DNA of 64,000 nucleotides from CAG-791 sp963593905 (GTDB taxonomy: Bacteria > Bacillota > Clostridia > Lachnospirales > Lachnospiraceae), in NCBI GenBank assembly GCA_963593905.1, contig CAVBBL010000008.1, forward strand, positions 17,470 through 81,469, given 5' to 3'. The position numbers and the translations under genes were made by a program. This document shows, piece by piece, positions 1-9,600 of this stretch. The number at the start of each line of letters is the position of its first letter. Position 1 is the first letter of the stretch. The notes under the pieces were generated by a model, which had not been told where the DNA came from, did not search any database, and saw nothing but the letters and a program-made list of their open reading frames with translations.

Positions 1-38
1 AAGTTTGTAAAAAAATATGATTCTGCATCTGTGAAGAC

Positions 39-82
39 ATTCTGACTTACCATAGTTTTTTTCTATGGCGCACTGTCAGAAT
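39..82. other. Nested inverted repeat (hairpin)
   Basis: ATTCTGAC (39-46) pairs with GTCAGAAT (75-82), and CCATAG (50-55) pairs with CTATGG (63-68) around a run of seven T. It could be the terminator of a gene left of the window or a leader hairpin. Between it and the first gene I see only short tandem repeats. Confidence 0.5.
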
Positions 83-174
83 TATGAATTGTACAAAATG
101 AGACGGGACCATTACACTGTAAGGCAGGTTGCTGTAGATATGAATTTCAAGTATTTCAAGTTATATACGTATCT

Positions 175-228
175 TCAGATACAAGTTGTAATTCAGATAC
201 AAGTTGTAATTCAGACATAAGTCGTAAT
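175..228. repeat. Three tandem 18-bp repeats
   Basis: The unit TCAGATACAAGTTGTAAT occurs exactly twice (175-192, 193-210), followed by a third copy with three changes (211-228). It is noncoding and lies upstream of the methyltransferase gene. Confidence 0.85.
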
Positions 229-313
229 TTACACATAATCTGTAAAAGACGCGACCATGCAAGAGTAAACAAATGGCACCGGTCTGAAAGATTACGCTTA
301 TCACACGAATCAT

Positions 314-349
314 ACAGATCTTACAGATTATACAGATCATGCAGATCAG
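314..349. repeat. Four tandem 9-bp repeats
   Basis: Imperfect copies of ACAGATCAT run head to tail (314-322, 323-331, 332-340, 341-349) and end shortly before the start codon of the methyltransferase gene, so they lie in its leader. Confidence 0.75.
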
Positions 350-363
350 AAAGGACATATCCC

Positions 364-1488
364 ATGAAAAATCCCGCTCCCTACCGTTATGATATTGTCG
401 GCAGCTTTCTGCGCACAGCTGCTATTCACGATGCCCGGGCTAGGTTCGACGCCGGCAGCCTCTCTGCAGAAGAACTGTCCAAAGTAGAAGACGAAGAGAT
501 CCGCGGCCTGGTGCAGAAGGAAGAAAAGGTTGGCCTTAAGGCTGTCACAGACGGCGAATATCGCCGCTCCTTCTGGCACATGGATTTCCTCTGGGGACTT
601 ACCGGCACCCAGAAAGTAAAGGCGGAGCATTTCTCTGTGGCCTTCAAGGGATTTCAGCCCAAGGCTGAGACGGTCAGGATCGTGGATAAGCTGGATTTCC
701 CGGAGGATCATCCTTTCTTAAAGCATTATCGTTTCCTGCAGAGCGTGGCATCTGATCTGGTACAGCCTAAGCAGTGCATTCCTTCTCCTTCCATGCTGCA
801 ACTGATTTGCTGTGTGAGAGAGCCTAATTACCAGCCCATAGAGAGATATCAGGATGAGCAGGTGCTGTTAGATGATCTGGCAGCCGTTTATCAGAAGGCA
901 GTGAAGGCATTCTATGCCGCAGGCTGCCGTTATCTGCAGCTGGACGATACCTCCTGGGGTGAATTCTGCTCCGCAGAGAAGCGCAAGGCCTATGCAGAGC
1001 GGGGCCTTGATGTAGATGAAGTGGGACGCAAGTATGTCTATGTGCTGAACAAGGTATTGGAAGCAAAGCCGGAGGATATGACCATCACCATGCATATCTG
1101 CCGTGGCAACTTCCGCTCCACCTGGTCCTCCACCGGCGGCTATGAGCCGGTAGCAGAGATTTTGTTTGGTCATTGCAACGTGGATGGATTCTTCTTAGAG
1201 TACGACAGCGACCGGGCCGGCGGCTTTGAGCCCCTGCGCTATATCGGAAAGCAGAAGGTGGTTCTGGGCCTCGTCACCTCCAAGGATGCCAAGCTGGAGA
1301 AAAAGGAGGATGTCATTGCCCGTATTCGCGAGGCATCCAAGTATGTACCCTTAGAGCAGCTGGCGCTGAGCCCTCAGTGCGGCTTCGCCTCCACAGAGGA
1401 GGGCAACCTGGTCACCGATGAAGATCAGTGGAAAAAGTTAGCTCTCGTAAAGGAAATTGCGCAGGAAGTCTGGGGAGAGGATAATTAA
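364..1488 (+). CDS. MetE C-terminal-like cobalamin-independent methyltransferase (YxjG/YxjH type)
   Basis: A 374-residue protein matching the catalytic half of cobalamin-independent methionine synthase. All expected zinc ligands are visible: His and Cys in MHICRGN, Glu in FFLEYD and Cys in SPQCGF. It lacks the N-terminal duplicated half of full MetE (about 750 residues), as in the Bacillus YxjG/YxjH family, so the methyl donor may not be the folate of true MetE. Role: methyl transfer to a thiol such as homocysteine, in the cytoplasm. The start is the first Met of the frame and lies just after an AGAAAGGA ribosome-binding stretch. It is transcribed alone: a strong terminator follows. The family call is firm; the substrate is inferred. 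Confidence 0.9.
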   Translation: MKNPAPYRYDIVGSFLRTAAIHDARARFDAGSLSAEELSKVEDEEIRGLVQKEEKVGLKAVTDGEYRRSFWHMDFLWGLTGTQKVKAEHFSVAFKGFQPKAETVRIVDKLDFPEDHPFLKHYRFLQSVASDLVQPKQCIPSPSMLQLICCVREPNYQPIERYQDEQVLLDDLAAVYQKAVKAFYAAGCRYLQLDDTSWGEFCSAEKRKAYAERGLDVDEVGRKYVYVLNKVLEAKPEDMTITMHICRGNFRSTWSSTGGYEPVAEILFGHCNVDGFFLEYDSDRAGGFEPLRYIGKQKVVLGLVTSKDAKLEKKEDVIARIREASKYVPLEQLALSPQCGFASTEEGNLVTDEDQWKKLALVKEIAQEVWGEDN

Positions 1489-1505
1489 GACAGAAACTTT
1501 TTAGC

Positions 1506-1545
1506 AGAGGGGTCATAACGATTGATGTTATGATCCCTCTTTTTG
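1506..1545 (+). terminator. Rho-independent terminator of the methyltransferase gene
   Basis: A perfect 14-bp stem, AGAGGGGTCATAAC (1506-1519) with GTTATGATCCCTCT (1527-1540), has a 7-nt loop and is followed by TTTTT. Confidence 0.93.
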
Positions 1546-1783
1546 GACTAAAAGCTAAGGCGTGAAGTGAGAGAACTGTAATGATATAATGCTTTGATAG
1601 ATGATGCAATGATGTTTGGGATAAAACTCCTCGAGAGAGCCGGCTCTCGTCGAGAGGAAGGTCTTTTTGCCTATGGTGTCATTCAATTGAGACTTTCAGT
1701 TGAGAAATTTAATCGAGAACTGTAACCAGGACATTTCATCGAGACAGGTAATAAAACGTATAATGGAAAAGTACTAAAAAGCC
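1546..1783. other. Intergenic region with hairpin and degenerate repeats
   Basis: A GC-rich hairpin built on GAGAGCCGGCTCTC lies at 1629-1657 and is followed by GTCTTTTT, so it may be a second terminator. Four degenerate copies of TTCAnTTGAGAc follow (about 1682-1693, 1695-1706, 1708-1720, 1735-1745). No gene is seen. Confidence 0.5.
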
Positions 1784-2692
1784 ATGAAAATTCTCACACT
1801 ATCTGACTATCTGAAACAACAATACGGACAGAAAATATACAAAATCTCCCTGTCCTCCGGCTGCACCTGCCCCAATCGGGACGGCACCTTAGGGACAGGA
1901 GGCTGCACATTTTGCTCTGCGGGGGGATCGGGCGAGTTCTCCCAGTCTGTCGCAGACGAGCAAGCGATAGATCGGGAGATAGAGCAGGCGATTCGCATGG
2001 TCGGTGCAAAGCTTCCTAAGGGACAGTCATCAGAAGACCAGAAATTCATCGCCTATTTCCAGTCCTTTACCAATACATACGGCGATGTAGAGCGATTGAC
2101 GCGGCTTTACCGCAAGGTCATATCCAGGCCGGATGTCGTCGCCTTATCCCTGGGAACAAGACCGGACTGCATAGGAGAGACGCAGCTGTGCATGCTGTCG
2201 GAATTAAACCGCATAAAGCCTGTCTGGGTAGAATTAGGACTCCAGACAATGCACAATGCTACAGCGGAAAGGATCCACAGAGGATATCCCACAGAAGTGT
2301 TTAAAACGTGCTATGATAGACTTAAGAGCATGGGCCTGACTGTTATAGTCCATGTGATTCTGGGACTTCCCGGAGAAAGCCGGGAGGATATGCTGGATAC
2401 GATCCGTTACCTTGCAAACCTGCAGCCGCCCCTTGACGGTATCAAGCTGCAGATGCTGAACATACTGGAAGACTCCGCACTGGGAGAGGAATACAAACAA
2501 AAGCCCTTTGCGCAGATGTCTATGGAGGAATACTGTAATCTGGTGGTGCAGTGCCTGCAGATTCTGCCGGAAAATGTGGTGATACACAGAATGACCGGAG
2601 ACGGACCGAGAAAACTCCTGCTGTCACCGAGATGGGTGACAGATAAGAAGCGGGTGCTGAATATGCTCAGAAAGAAGATAGAAGAAGCATAA
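1784..2692 (+). CDS. TIGR01212 family radical SAM protein (YhcC-like)
   Basis: A 302-residue radical SAM enzyme of the TIGR01212/YhcC family. The [4Fe-4S]-binding region near residues 27-44 reads CTCPNRDGT followed by GGCTFC, the spacing typical of this family instead of plain CxxxCxxC. Later family segments include LGTRPDCI, WVELGLQ and HVILGLPGE. The length is normal. The reaction of the family is not settled; members are sometimes linked to tRNA or thiol chemistry, which I cannot judge here. No clear Shine-Dalgarno precedes the ATG. The MNT/HEPN pair follows about 100 bases later but is probably unrelated in function. Confidence 0.9.
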   Translation: MKILTLSDYLKQQYGQKIYKISLSSGCTCPNRDGTLGTGGCTFCSAGGSGEFSQSVADEQAIDREIEQAIRMVGAKLPKGQSSEDQKFIAYFQSFTNTYGDVERLTRLYRKVISRPDVVALSLGTRPDCIGETQLCMLSELNRIKPVWVELGLQTMHNATAERIHRGYPTEVFKTCYDRLKSMGLTVIVHVILGLPGESREDMLDTIRYLANLQPPLDGIKLQMLNILEDSALGEEYKQKPFAQMSMEEYCNLVVQCLQILPENVVIHRMTGDGPRKLLLSPRWVTDKKRVLNMLRKKIEEA

Positions 2693-2794
2693 TCGATAAA
2701 ACGGCGAATGTTTTTGTTTTTATGTTTAATACAAGAAAGGCATCAGAAAGACCAAAGAAAGAACTTCACCATAAAAAGTGGAGGAGTAAGGAAT

Positions 2795-3085
2795 ATGAAG
2801 GGTGACTTGTCAAAGAGACTTATCAATCAAATATCCACCTATGGAAGGGAAGCTTCTGTTGACAGGATAGTTCTGTTCGGCTCCCGTGCACGTGGAGACA
2901 ATATGGATAGAAGTGATATTGATCTTGCGGTGTATGGCGGAGACTTTGACGCATTTTACTGGAATATAAAAGAAAATATTCATTCGCTTTTATTGTTTGA
3001 TATGGTCAGAATGGATGGAAAAGTATCCAAGGACCTGGAAAAAGAAATAGAAAGGGACGGTATTATCCTGTATGAAAAAAGTTGA
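2795..3085 (+). CDS. MNT-domain nucleotidyltransferase (MntA-type antitoxin)
   Basis: A 96-residue minimal nucleotidyltransferase. The core motif GSRARGDNMDRSDIDLAV gives the GSx10DxD catalytic signature. Small proteins of this class are the antitoxins of HEPN/MNT systems, where they AMPylate and silence the HEPN RNase. An open frame extends 29 codons upstream, but GGAGG at about 2781-2785 lies 9-13 bases before the ATG used here, and the upstream residues do not look like the family. It overlaps the HEPN gene by 14 bases, so translation is likely coupled. The family call is secure; its activity today is uncertain because its partner is cut short. Confidence 0.85.
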   Translation: MKGDLSKRLINQISTYGREASVDRIVLFGSRARGDNMDRSDIDLAVYGGDFDAFYWNIKENIHSLLLFDMVRMDGKVSKDLEKEIERDGIILYEKS

Positions 3086-3287
3086 GAATTTTTCAAAATG
3101 TCTCCGGGTCCTTAAAGAAGCAGATTTTGCACAGGCTGAAAAGGATGAAATATACAGAACGGGTATTATCGGTCAGTTTAATCTGACTTTTGAATTATCC
3201 TGGAAAGCTCTGCAGGCAGTATTAAGAGCCCATGGGGCAGCGGGCGCAGACACCGGATCACCCAGAGAAATATTGATACACCAATGA
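3072..3287 (+). pseudogene. Truncated HEPN/HI0074-type partner of the MNT protein
   Basis: The first ~67 residues match HI0074/HepT-like proteins (EKDEIYRTGIIGQFNLTFELSWKALQ, shown here in part), reaching SPREIL, where intact relatives continue for about 60 more residues. Here the frame ends after ILIHQ. The missing half would hold the HEPN RNase motif Rx4-6H. In a different frame just downstream (about 3317-3330) the bases can be read as a degraded Arg...Ala-His segment, which fits a frameshift plus deletion. Only 71 residues remain, so RNase activity is unlikely. I infer a decayed toxin; a shortened functional subunit is the alternative. Confidence 0.7.
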
Positions 3288-3380
3288 AGGAAGCAAGTCT
3301 ACTGAAAAAGTACTATAGAACCCTGCTCACGCTAAATATATAATGGCGAGGAATACAAACAAACAGAACAGCACACATAA

Positions 3381-3442
3381 CCATGAAAAAAGTGTGAAAA
3401 TACCATGAAAAAAAGCTGAAAATATCATGAAAAACTTGTGAC
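3381..3442. repeat. Three imperfect 22-bp tandem repeats
   Basis: Copies CCATGAAAAAAGTGTGAAAA.. (3381-3402), 3403-3424 and a shortened third (3425-3442) share CATGAAAAA..TGAAAATA. They lie in the upstream region of the giant gene. Confidence 0.7.
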
Positions 3443-3490
3443 AGCAAAGAACGGATGTTGTAAAATAAGTTGATTGTAAAAAAAAATGTA

Positions 3491-3519
3491 TAGACAATTT
3501 GCGACGTTATCAGTTATAT
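3491..3519 (+). promoter_or_regulatory. Candidate promoter of the giant surface protein gene
   Basis: TAGACA (3491-3496), a 17-bp spacer and TTATAT (3514-3519) fit a housekeeping promoter with two mismatches. This would give a leader of roughly 125 bases. Confidence 0.35.
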
Positions 3520-3652
3520 GTCAATCATATGAGTGAAAACACGAAAAGCACGCCCCAAAAACATGACCGGAGACTGGTCTGATCAGACTAAGTAAACATG
3601 ACTTTTTGACCGGAATATGGGATAAGAGTACAAGATACAGGAGGATAAATTG

Positions 3653-6600
3653 ATGCGAGGAAAGAAATCAAGGCTGTTCATATGCGGGATGCTGGCTGCC
3701 TGCATGCTGATCGAACAGATCGCCACAGACACCATGTCCCTGACTGCTTATGCGGCAGCGGACACCACAGTGGTATCAGATGCGCAGGGGACGTCGGAGG
3801 ATTCCGGCGACGGATCCCTGCAGGTATACACAGAAGGTGATTCTGACACACCGGCCGCAGAGGCGAGCGGTGAAGGTAGTGAGCAGGGAACCGCACAGAC
3901 AGAGACGAAAGCGTCTGATGAGAGCGGCTCGGCCGATGCCTCATCTGCGGATGCCGGCAAGAGCGAGGGCGGCGCAGCTGACACTTCCGCTGCGGCAGCA
4001 GCCTCGGGGGATTCCTCTGCAGCTAGTGGATTAAATAAGGACTCATCAGCATCCACATCAGAGAATGCCGGCCAGAACGCCACTGACGGCACCTCCAAGG
4101 ATGCGTCTACTAAGTCGGAGTCTGCCACAGGGGAAGATGACGAAGAGCTGACGGAAGAGGAAAAGGCAGCAAAAGAAAAAGAGGAGAAGGAAAAGAAGGC
4201 TCTGGAAGAAGCTGCTTTAAAGGATGCTGAAAAGAAAACATATAAAGCCAGTATTAAGGTAAGCTGGGACGATGATGGTAACCTGTACAAGCAGCGGCCG
4301 TCTTCTTTGCGTATCAGCATTGCAGACCAGGAGATGGAATTATCGGTATCAGACAGCGACAGTGAGACTACGACGACGGTTGAATACACCAGCGCTGAGG
4401 AAGCGACAGAGATTAAATTGCTGGACAGTCTTTCCGGCTATAATACCAGCCTGGATAGAGATTCGGACGGTACGTTTATTATTAAAAACACGTATAACGG
4501 AGAAAAAAAAGAAATCACTATCGGCATAAAGTGGATTGATGAACATAACAACACAGTAAGCTGGCCGAGCAAAGTTTATTCTAATCAGGCAAAATTTGAT
4601 CTTAAAACAAATGATGACAGCAGATATGAAACTGTTTATTTTAGTCCTGATGGATCAACGATAAAAAGAAATGTGCAGAAGGACTTTGACTGCAGCAATA
4701 TAGAGGTGGCAGCTCTGGATGGTTACTCGACCGTTGTTGAGTCTGACAATGCCAAAGAAAATTTCACGGTTAATTATATAGCCAATAACAGAACGATAGA
4801 TATAACCACGAGTTGGCAGAACATCAATGGGCATGGGGATCGTATACCCGACAGGTGCTCATTTACGTATGGGGCAGTAGAACATTGTATTTCTGCATCG
4901 TTCGATACTTATGATGATAAAGATGTAAAAAAGATTTCATTGCCGGACGGCGAGCTTATAGAAGATACCTTTAGCGTAGACCCTATTCCCTGTTTTGAAA
5001 GCGTCGTTACAAGAATGGATTGGGGTTATGACGTTGAATATACGTATAGCGGTGAAGGTGCTATCAGCATTTCAGTAAAATGGATTGACTATGATAATCG
5101 TTGGGGTGATCGTCCTGATCAAATTGGATTGAGTTTCTTACCCGGTATTGAAAGTGGGGCGGCAGTTATCACTAGCACTATTAGTGCTAGTGATAACTGG
5201 AAAAATGATTCTCTTCAGGACAAGGACATGCCTGATGGGTGGGGAGTTGAAAAAAAGATCATACCACAGAGTTGTGTCAACTACACATGCTCCTACGTCT
5301 GGTTTGGAAAAAATAAAGACACCTGCACGATCACATATACGCATAAGAAAATAAAAGACGGTAAGTTAAAGGTGGAATGGGTAGGTGATGAAGAACATTT
5401 AGACATGCGGCCGAGCAAAGTCAAAGTAGATTTGCTGGACGGCGGCAATGTAGAGAATGTTATTGCATCCTTTACTTTGACGGGGAATAATGAAGCCTTC
5501 TTGGATTTGCCTGATGATTTTACTGCAGATTGGATCCAGCCGGAAAATGTAGATTACTATGCGCCCTACATTTATTTAGATGAAGAGACAGATACATGGG
5601 TTATCCAGTATCGATTTTGTGCTGCGAATCAATATGCAGTTGATGTAATATGGGACGACTTTAACAATGTTTTAAACACGCGGCCGGAGAGTTTTCGGTT
5701 AAAGATGGGTGTAGGTCACGGTGATAGTGCCGGGTACTATATCGTATTGTCAAAGGACGATGCGATTGAGGGGAATAAATGGCACAGCCTTATTTGGTTA
5801 AACGGGAATATTAATAGTTTTAAGGAACCTGAGATTACCGGTGCCGATGCGGCAGCATTGATGTACTATACATCAAATGTTAGCATAGAGGATAATTGCT
5901 ACAAGATAGAATTAAAATATGAAGGTGATAAACGAGAACAGATCAAAATTCAGACAGAGTGGAAGAATGCAGATGGAATAAACAAACCGAAAACTCTGTC
6001 GGTAAGGCTGGATAAGGATTCTACGTACGTACAGAAACTGGAGGTGCCTTATGATCAGGGGGAAACGCTCTATGCACCAAAGGGGTTGTCTGCAGATGAT
6101 ATTACGGTGGCTGAGATACAGAGCTGTGAGGAGGCTGACAACTACACATTTGAAACCCAGGATGACGGATATAGTGAAGAGGGTGTGCATGTCTTTACAA
6201 TAGTTGGCACGTATAAGACAGACAAAGTGAACATCGGCGTACAGAAAAAATGGAATGATGAAGGTCATGAGAGAGAAAGATCTGATGTGACGGTACAGCT
6301 GTACATAGATGATCAGCCTCAAAATAAATACAGAACATTAACTGCAAAAAATAGCTGGAAAAGTGCATTTACAGGTCTTGATCAATTATCGAGCGGACAT
6401 GAATACAAGGTAAAGGAGGTACTCAGCGACAAACAGGAACAACTTTATAAGTCCGCTGTAACAGGAGATGCAAGCAGCGGATTCATAATTACAAATACCT
6501 ATATCGAAGAGATTCCGATTAAGGTCATCTGGAAGGAAGGTAGTACGATAACGGGCGGCTATCCAACTACGTTATCTCGTCCCAGCAGCTTCAATATGAA

Positions 6601-9600
6601 AATCAATTTCAAAAAGACGGATGATGGAACAGCAAGCTCGACAAGTGTGACTGTAAAGAAGCCGGATGTAGTAGAGGTTGATACTATCTGGGAGTGCACA
6701 TTCACGGACTATGACAGATTTGTCAAACAGTATTATAACTCTGTTGAAGTGAGCGGAATACCGTCCTGGTATGATGTTGAAGCCCAATATACAAAAGAAA
6801 ATGGTTTTCTTATTACTTGTACCTTAAAGTCAAAATACGAGTATAAGCCTCTCGAAATCTATACAGTGTGGGAAGGAGAGGATGAAACTGTTGACACCAG
6901 TCAGCGCCCTGATGATATTGAGCTTACTCTCAGCACAGGTGGGAGATCCGACAGCGCAGTAAGAATAAGTACCATAGAAACAGTGAACAATATATCTGTT
7001 TCAAAGGATGTGTATGATAATGACAAGATAACGATTAAGGCATCGGATCCGCAGCCAAGTGATATCGAAAATGCGGAGAAATACACTTATTACGTTACGC
7101 GAAATGAAAATCAAAAACAAAAGTACACCGTCCACTGTGTCTACAGCCCCGTCAAATTTGACGTGGTAAAGAAATGGAAAGACACCGGCCATAAGGGCGA
7201 GCGGCCTTCCTCTGTCCAGGTACAGCTGTATGTGGACGATGTGAAGCAGGAGGGCGACAACGCACTTATCACGCTTTCTGCAGACAATGACTGGAAGGGT
7301 ACATTCCGTCTGCCCAAGCTGACCGACGGAATGTCCTATAAGGTAAAGGAGGTTATTCCTAAAAAGTACGAGGAGAACTATTCCTCAGAGGTGACCGGCG
7401 ATGCGGACAAAGGCTTCACGATCACCAATACCTATGTGGAAGACGCCGATAAGAAGACCATCAAGATCACCAAGAAATGGGAAGACATCGGCCATGAAGA
7501 TGAGCGCCCTGGAAGTGTCACGGTGCGGCTGTATGACGGCACGAGTCTGGTAAAGGATGATATCGTTCTGTCCGAGGATAATGATTGGACCGCCACGGTC
7601 AAAGTGACGGACAACAGCGCCAGCTACCGTGTAGAGGAAGTGGAAACCAGCACCGGCACGGATACGGGTACCGACAGCGGCACAACCGATGGAGCAGAAA
7701 CGACGACCCCCACAGATACGGATACGAACGACAGCGCGAAGCAGAGTGCTGATACCACCACAAGCACAGACACTGATTCTACAGATACCGGCTCCACAAA
7801 TCAGGGTGCCGCACCTACGCCTGGCACTGGTTCCACGGATCAGGAGGCTGCACCTACGCCTGGCACTGGCTCCACGGATCAGGAGGCTGCACCCACTCCG
7901 GGTACCACTACAGGGGGGAGTCTGTCCAAATATCAGGTGTCCTATTCCAGCTATACCCCTACCACCACGGGCACAGAGGAGGGGTACAACGAGGAGCTGA
8001 TCATCACTAACACCTATAAGACGGAGGGGGATGACTATAGGGATATTACCATCACCAAGTATTGGGATGATAATGATAACGCAGCAGGCCTTCGTCCTTC
8101 CTCTGTAGAAATTAAGCTGCAGAAAAAGGTGGGCGAGCAGACGACAGCAACAGATGTCTGCACCGTGACCCTGAATGCGGACAATGACTGGAAGGCTGTA
8201 GTCCGTGATCAGCCTTTATATGAAGGAACAGGAGAAAGCAGGCAGGCAATCACATACAGTGTCTTGGAGGTAGGAGCACAGGAAGTGGAGGATAAAGATC
8301 CGGCACCCACCCCCACTCCTACACCGGAGGAAGGCAGCACCACCGAAGGTGATACAGACAAGAGCGGTGAGGATGAAGATGCAGCGCCTTTGTCTGATAA
8401 CGGGGATGCGAGCACCACTGCTAATGAGAAAACTGCAACAAATACAGGCACAGATACGCAGGATCCTGCTCCCACACCGGGCGGCACCACTACAGGTGGC
8501 TCTACTACCGGCGGCACCACCACTGGTGATGACACCACCTCCGGTGGCGCTTCCGGCGACTGGAGTACGCCCACTATTGCAGCCTACATAGCTAACTATG
8601 TAGGAAGCGCAGAGGAGGGCTTTACCGTCATCAACAGCTTTAACCTGACAGACATCAACATCAAGGTAGTCTGGGATGACGCAGGCCATGAGGAAATACG
8701 TCCGAAGCAGGTGACAGACATTTACCTGTACAAGGGCGAAGAGCAGGCTTCCAACAAACTCACCGTAGATGAGAGCGTAAACTGGGCACAGACAGTACCC
8801 GATCAGCGTGTGGACGGTGATTTCACGGTCAAGGCACCTGATCTGGAGCACTACGACAGAACCATCATCGGTGATGCCTTAGACGGCTTTACCATTACCT
8901 ATATTTATAGAGATAACAGCGACGAGACCGCCGATATCGTCATTAAGAAGAAATGGGATATGGGGGATCTGGCAGTAGCATTGGCCCATCCGGACAAGGC
9001 TACCGTACAGCTGAAAAAGGGCGACGAGGTCGTCGCCACCCAGGAGCTTTCTGCAGACAATGACTGGACCTTTACCATGCGGGAGCAGCCTTTAAAGGAC
9101 GAAAAGGGTCAGGAGATCAAGTATACCGTAGAAGAAGTGGGCACACCCTCCGGCTATGAGATGTCTGTAGAGGAAGTGAACCAGGACGCAGAAGGTAAGG
9201 AGATCAAGACTGACGGCGAGGGCACTGAGAGCGACGGTAAGGATACCGACTCTCAGCAGACTGCCGGACAGACAGCAAACGGAGACAGCGCCTCCGCTCA
9301 GAATAGTGCAGACGGCACCGGAACCACAGGCGCAGCAGACGGAAGTGATACGACTCAGACAGTCACCACTGCCACCGTGGCCGCCAAGGTCTTCACCGTG
9401 ACCAACAAATATAACGGCAAGACCATCCACTACAAGGTGGAGAAGAAGTGGGATATCGATATCGAGGACATTGACTGTCCTGACAGCATTCGCGTGGCTA
9501 TCCAGAAGAAGAATGGGGATAAATGGGAAACCGTCAAGGTGCCGGAACTCAGCAAGGATAACAGCTGGACCTGGGAAGGCAACCTGCCGGATGGCGAGTA

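Larger units (their letters stand above)
3288..3652. other. Intergenic region upstream of the giant surface protein
   Basis: AT-rich DNA with remnants of the HEPN gene, a three-copy 22-bp repeat, a possible promoter, a run of nine A (3478-3486) and a 12-bp palindrome GTCTGATCAGAC (3577-3588) that could be an operator. CAGGAGGA sits 8 bases before the ATG of the giant gene. Confidence 0.6.

Noticed and set aside
3478..3486. The run of nine A before the giant gene as a phase-variation switch
   Set aside because: Short A runs are common in AT-rich intergenic DNA, and it does not lie in the spacer of a convincing promoter.
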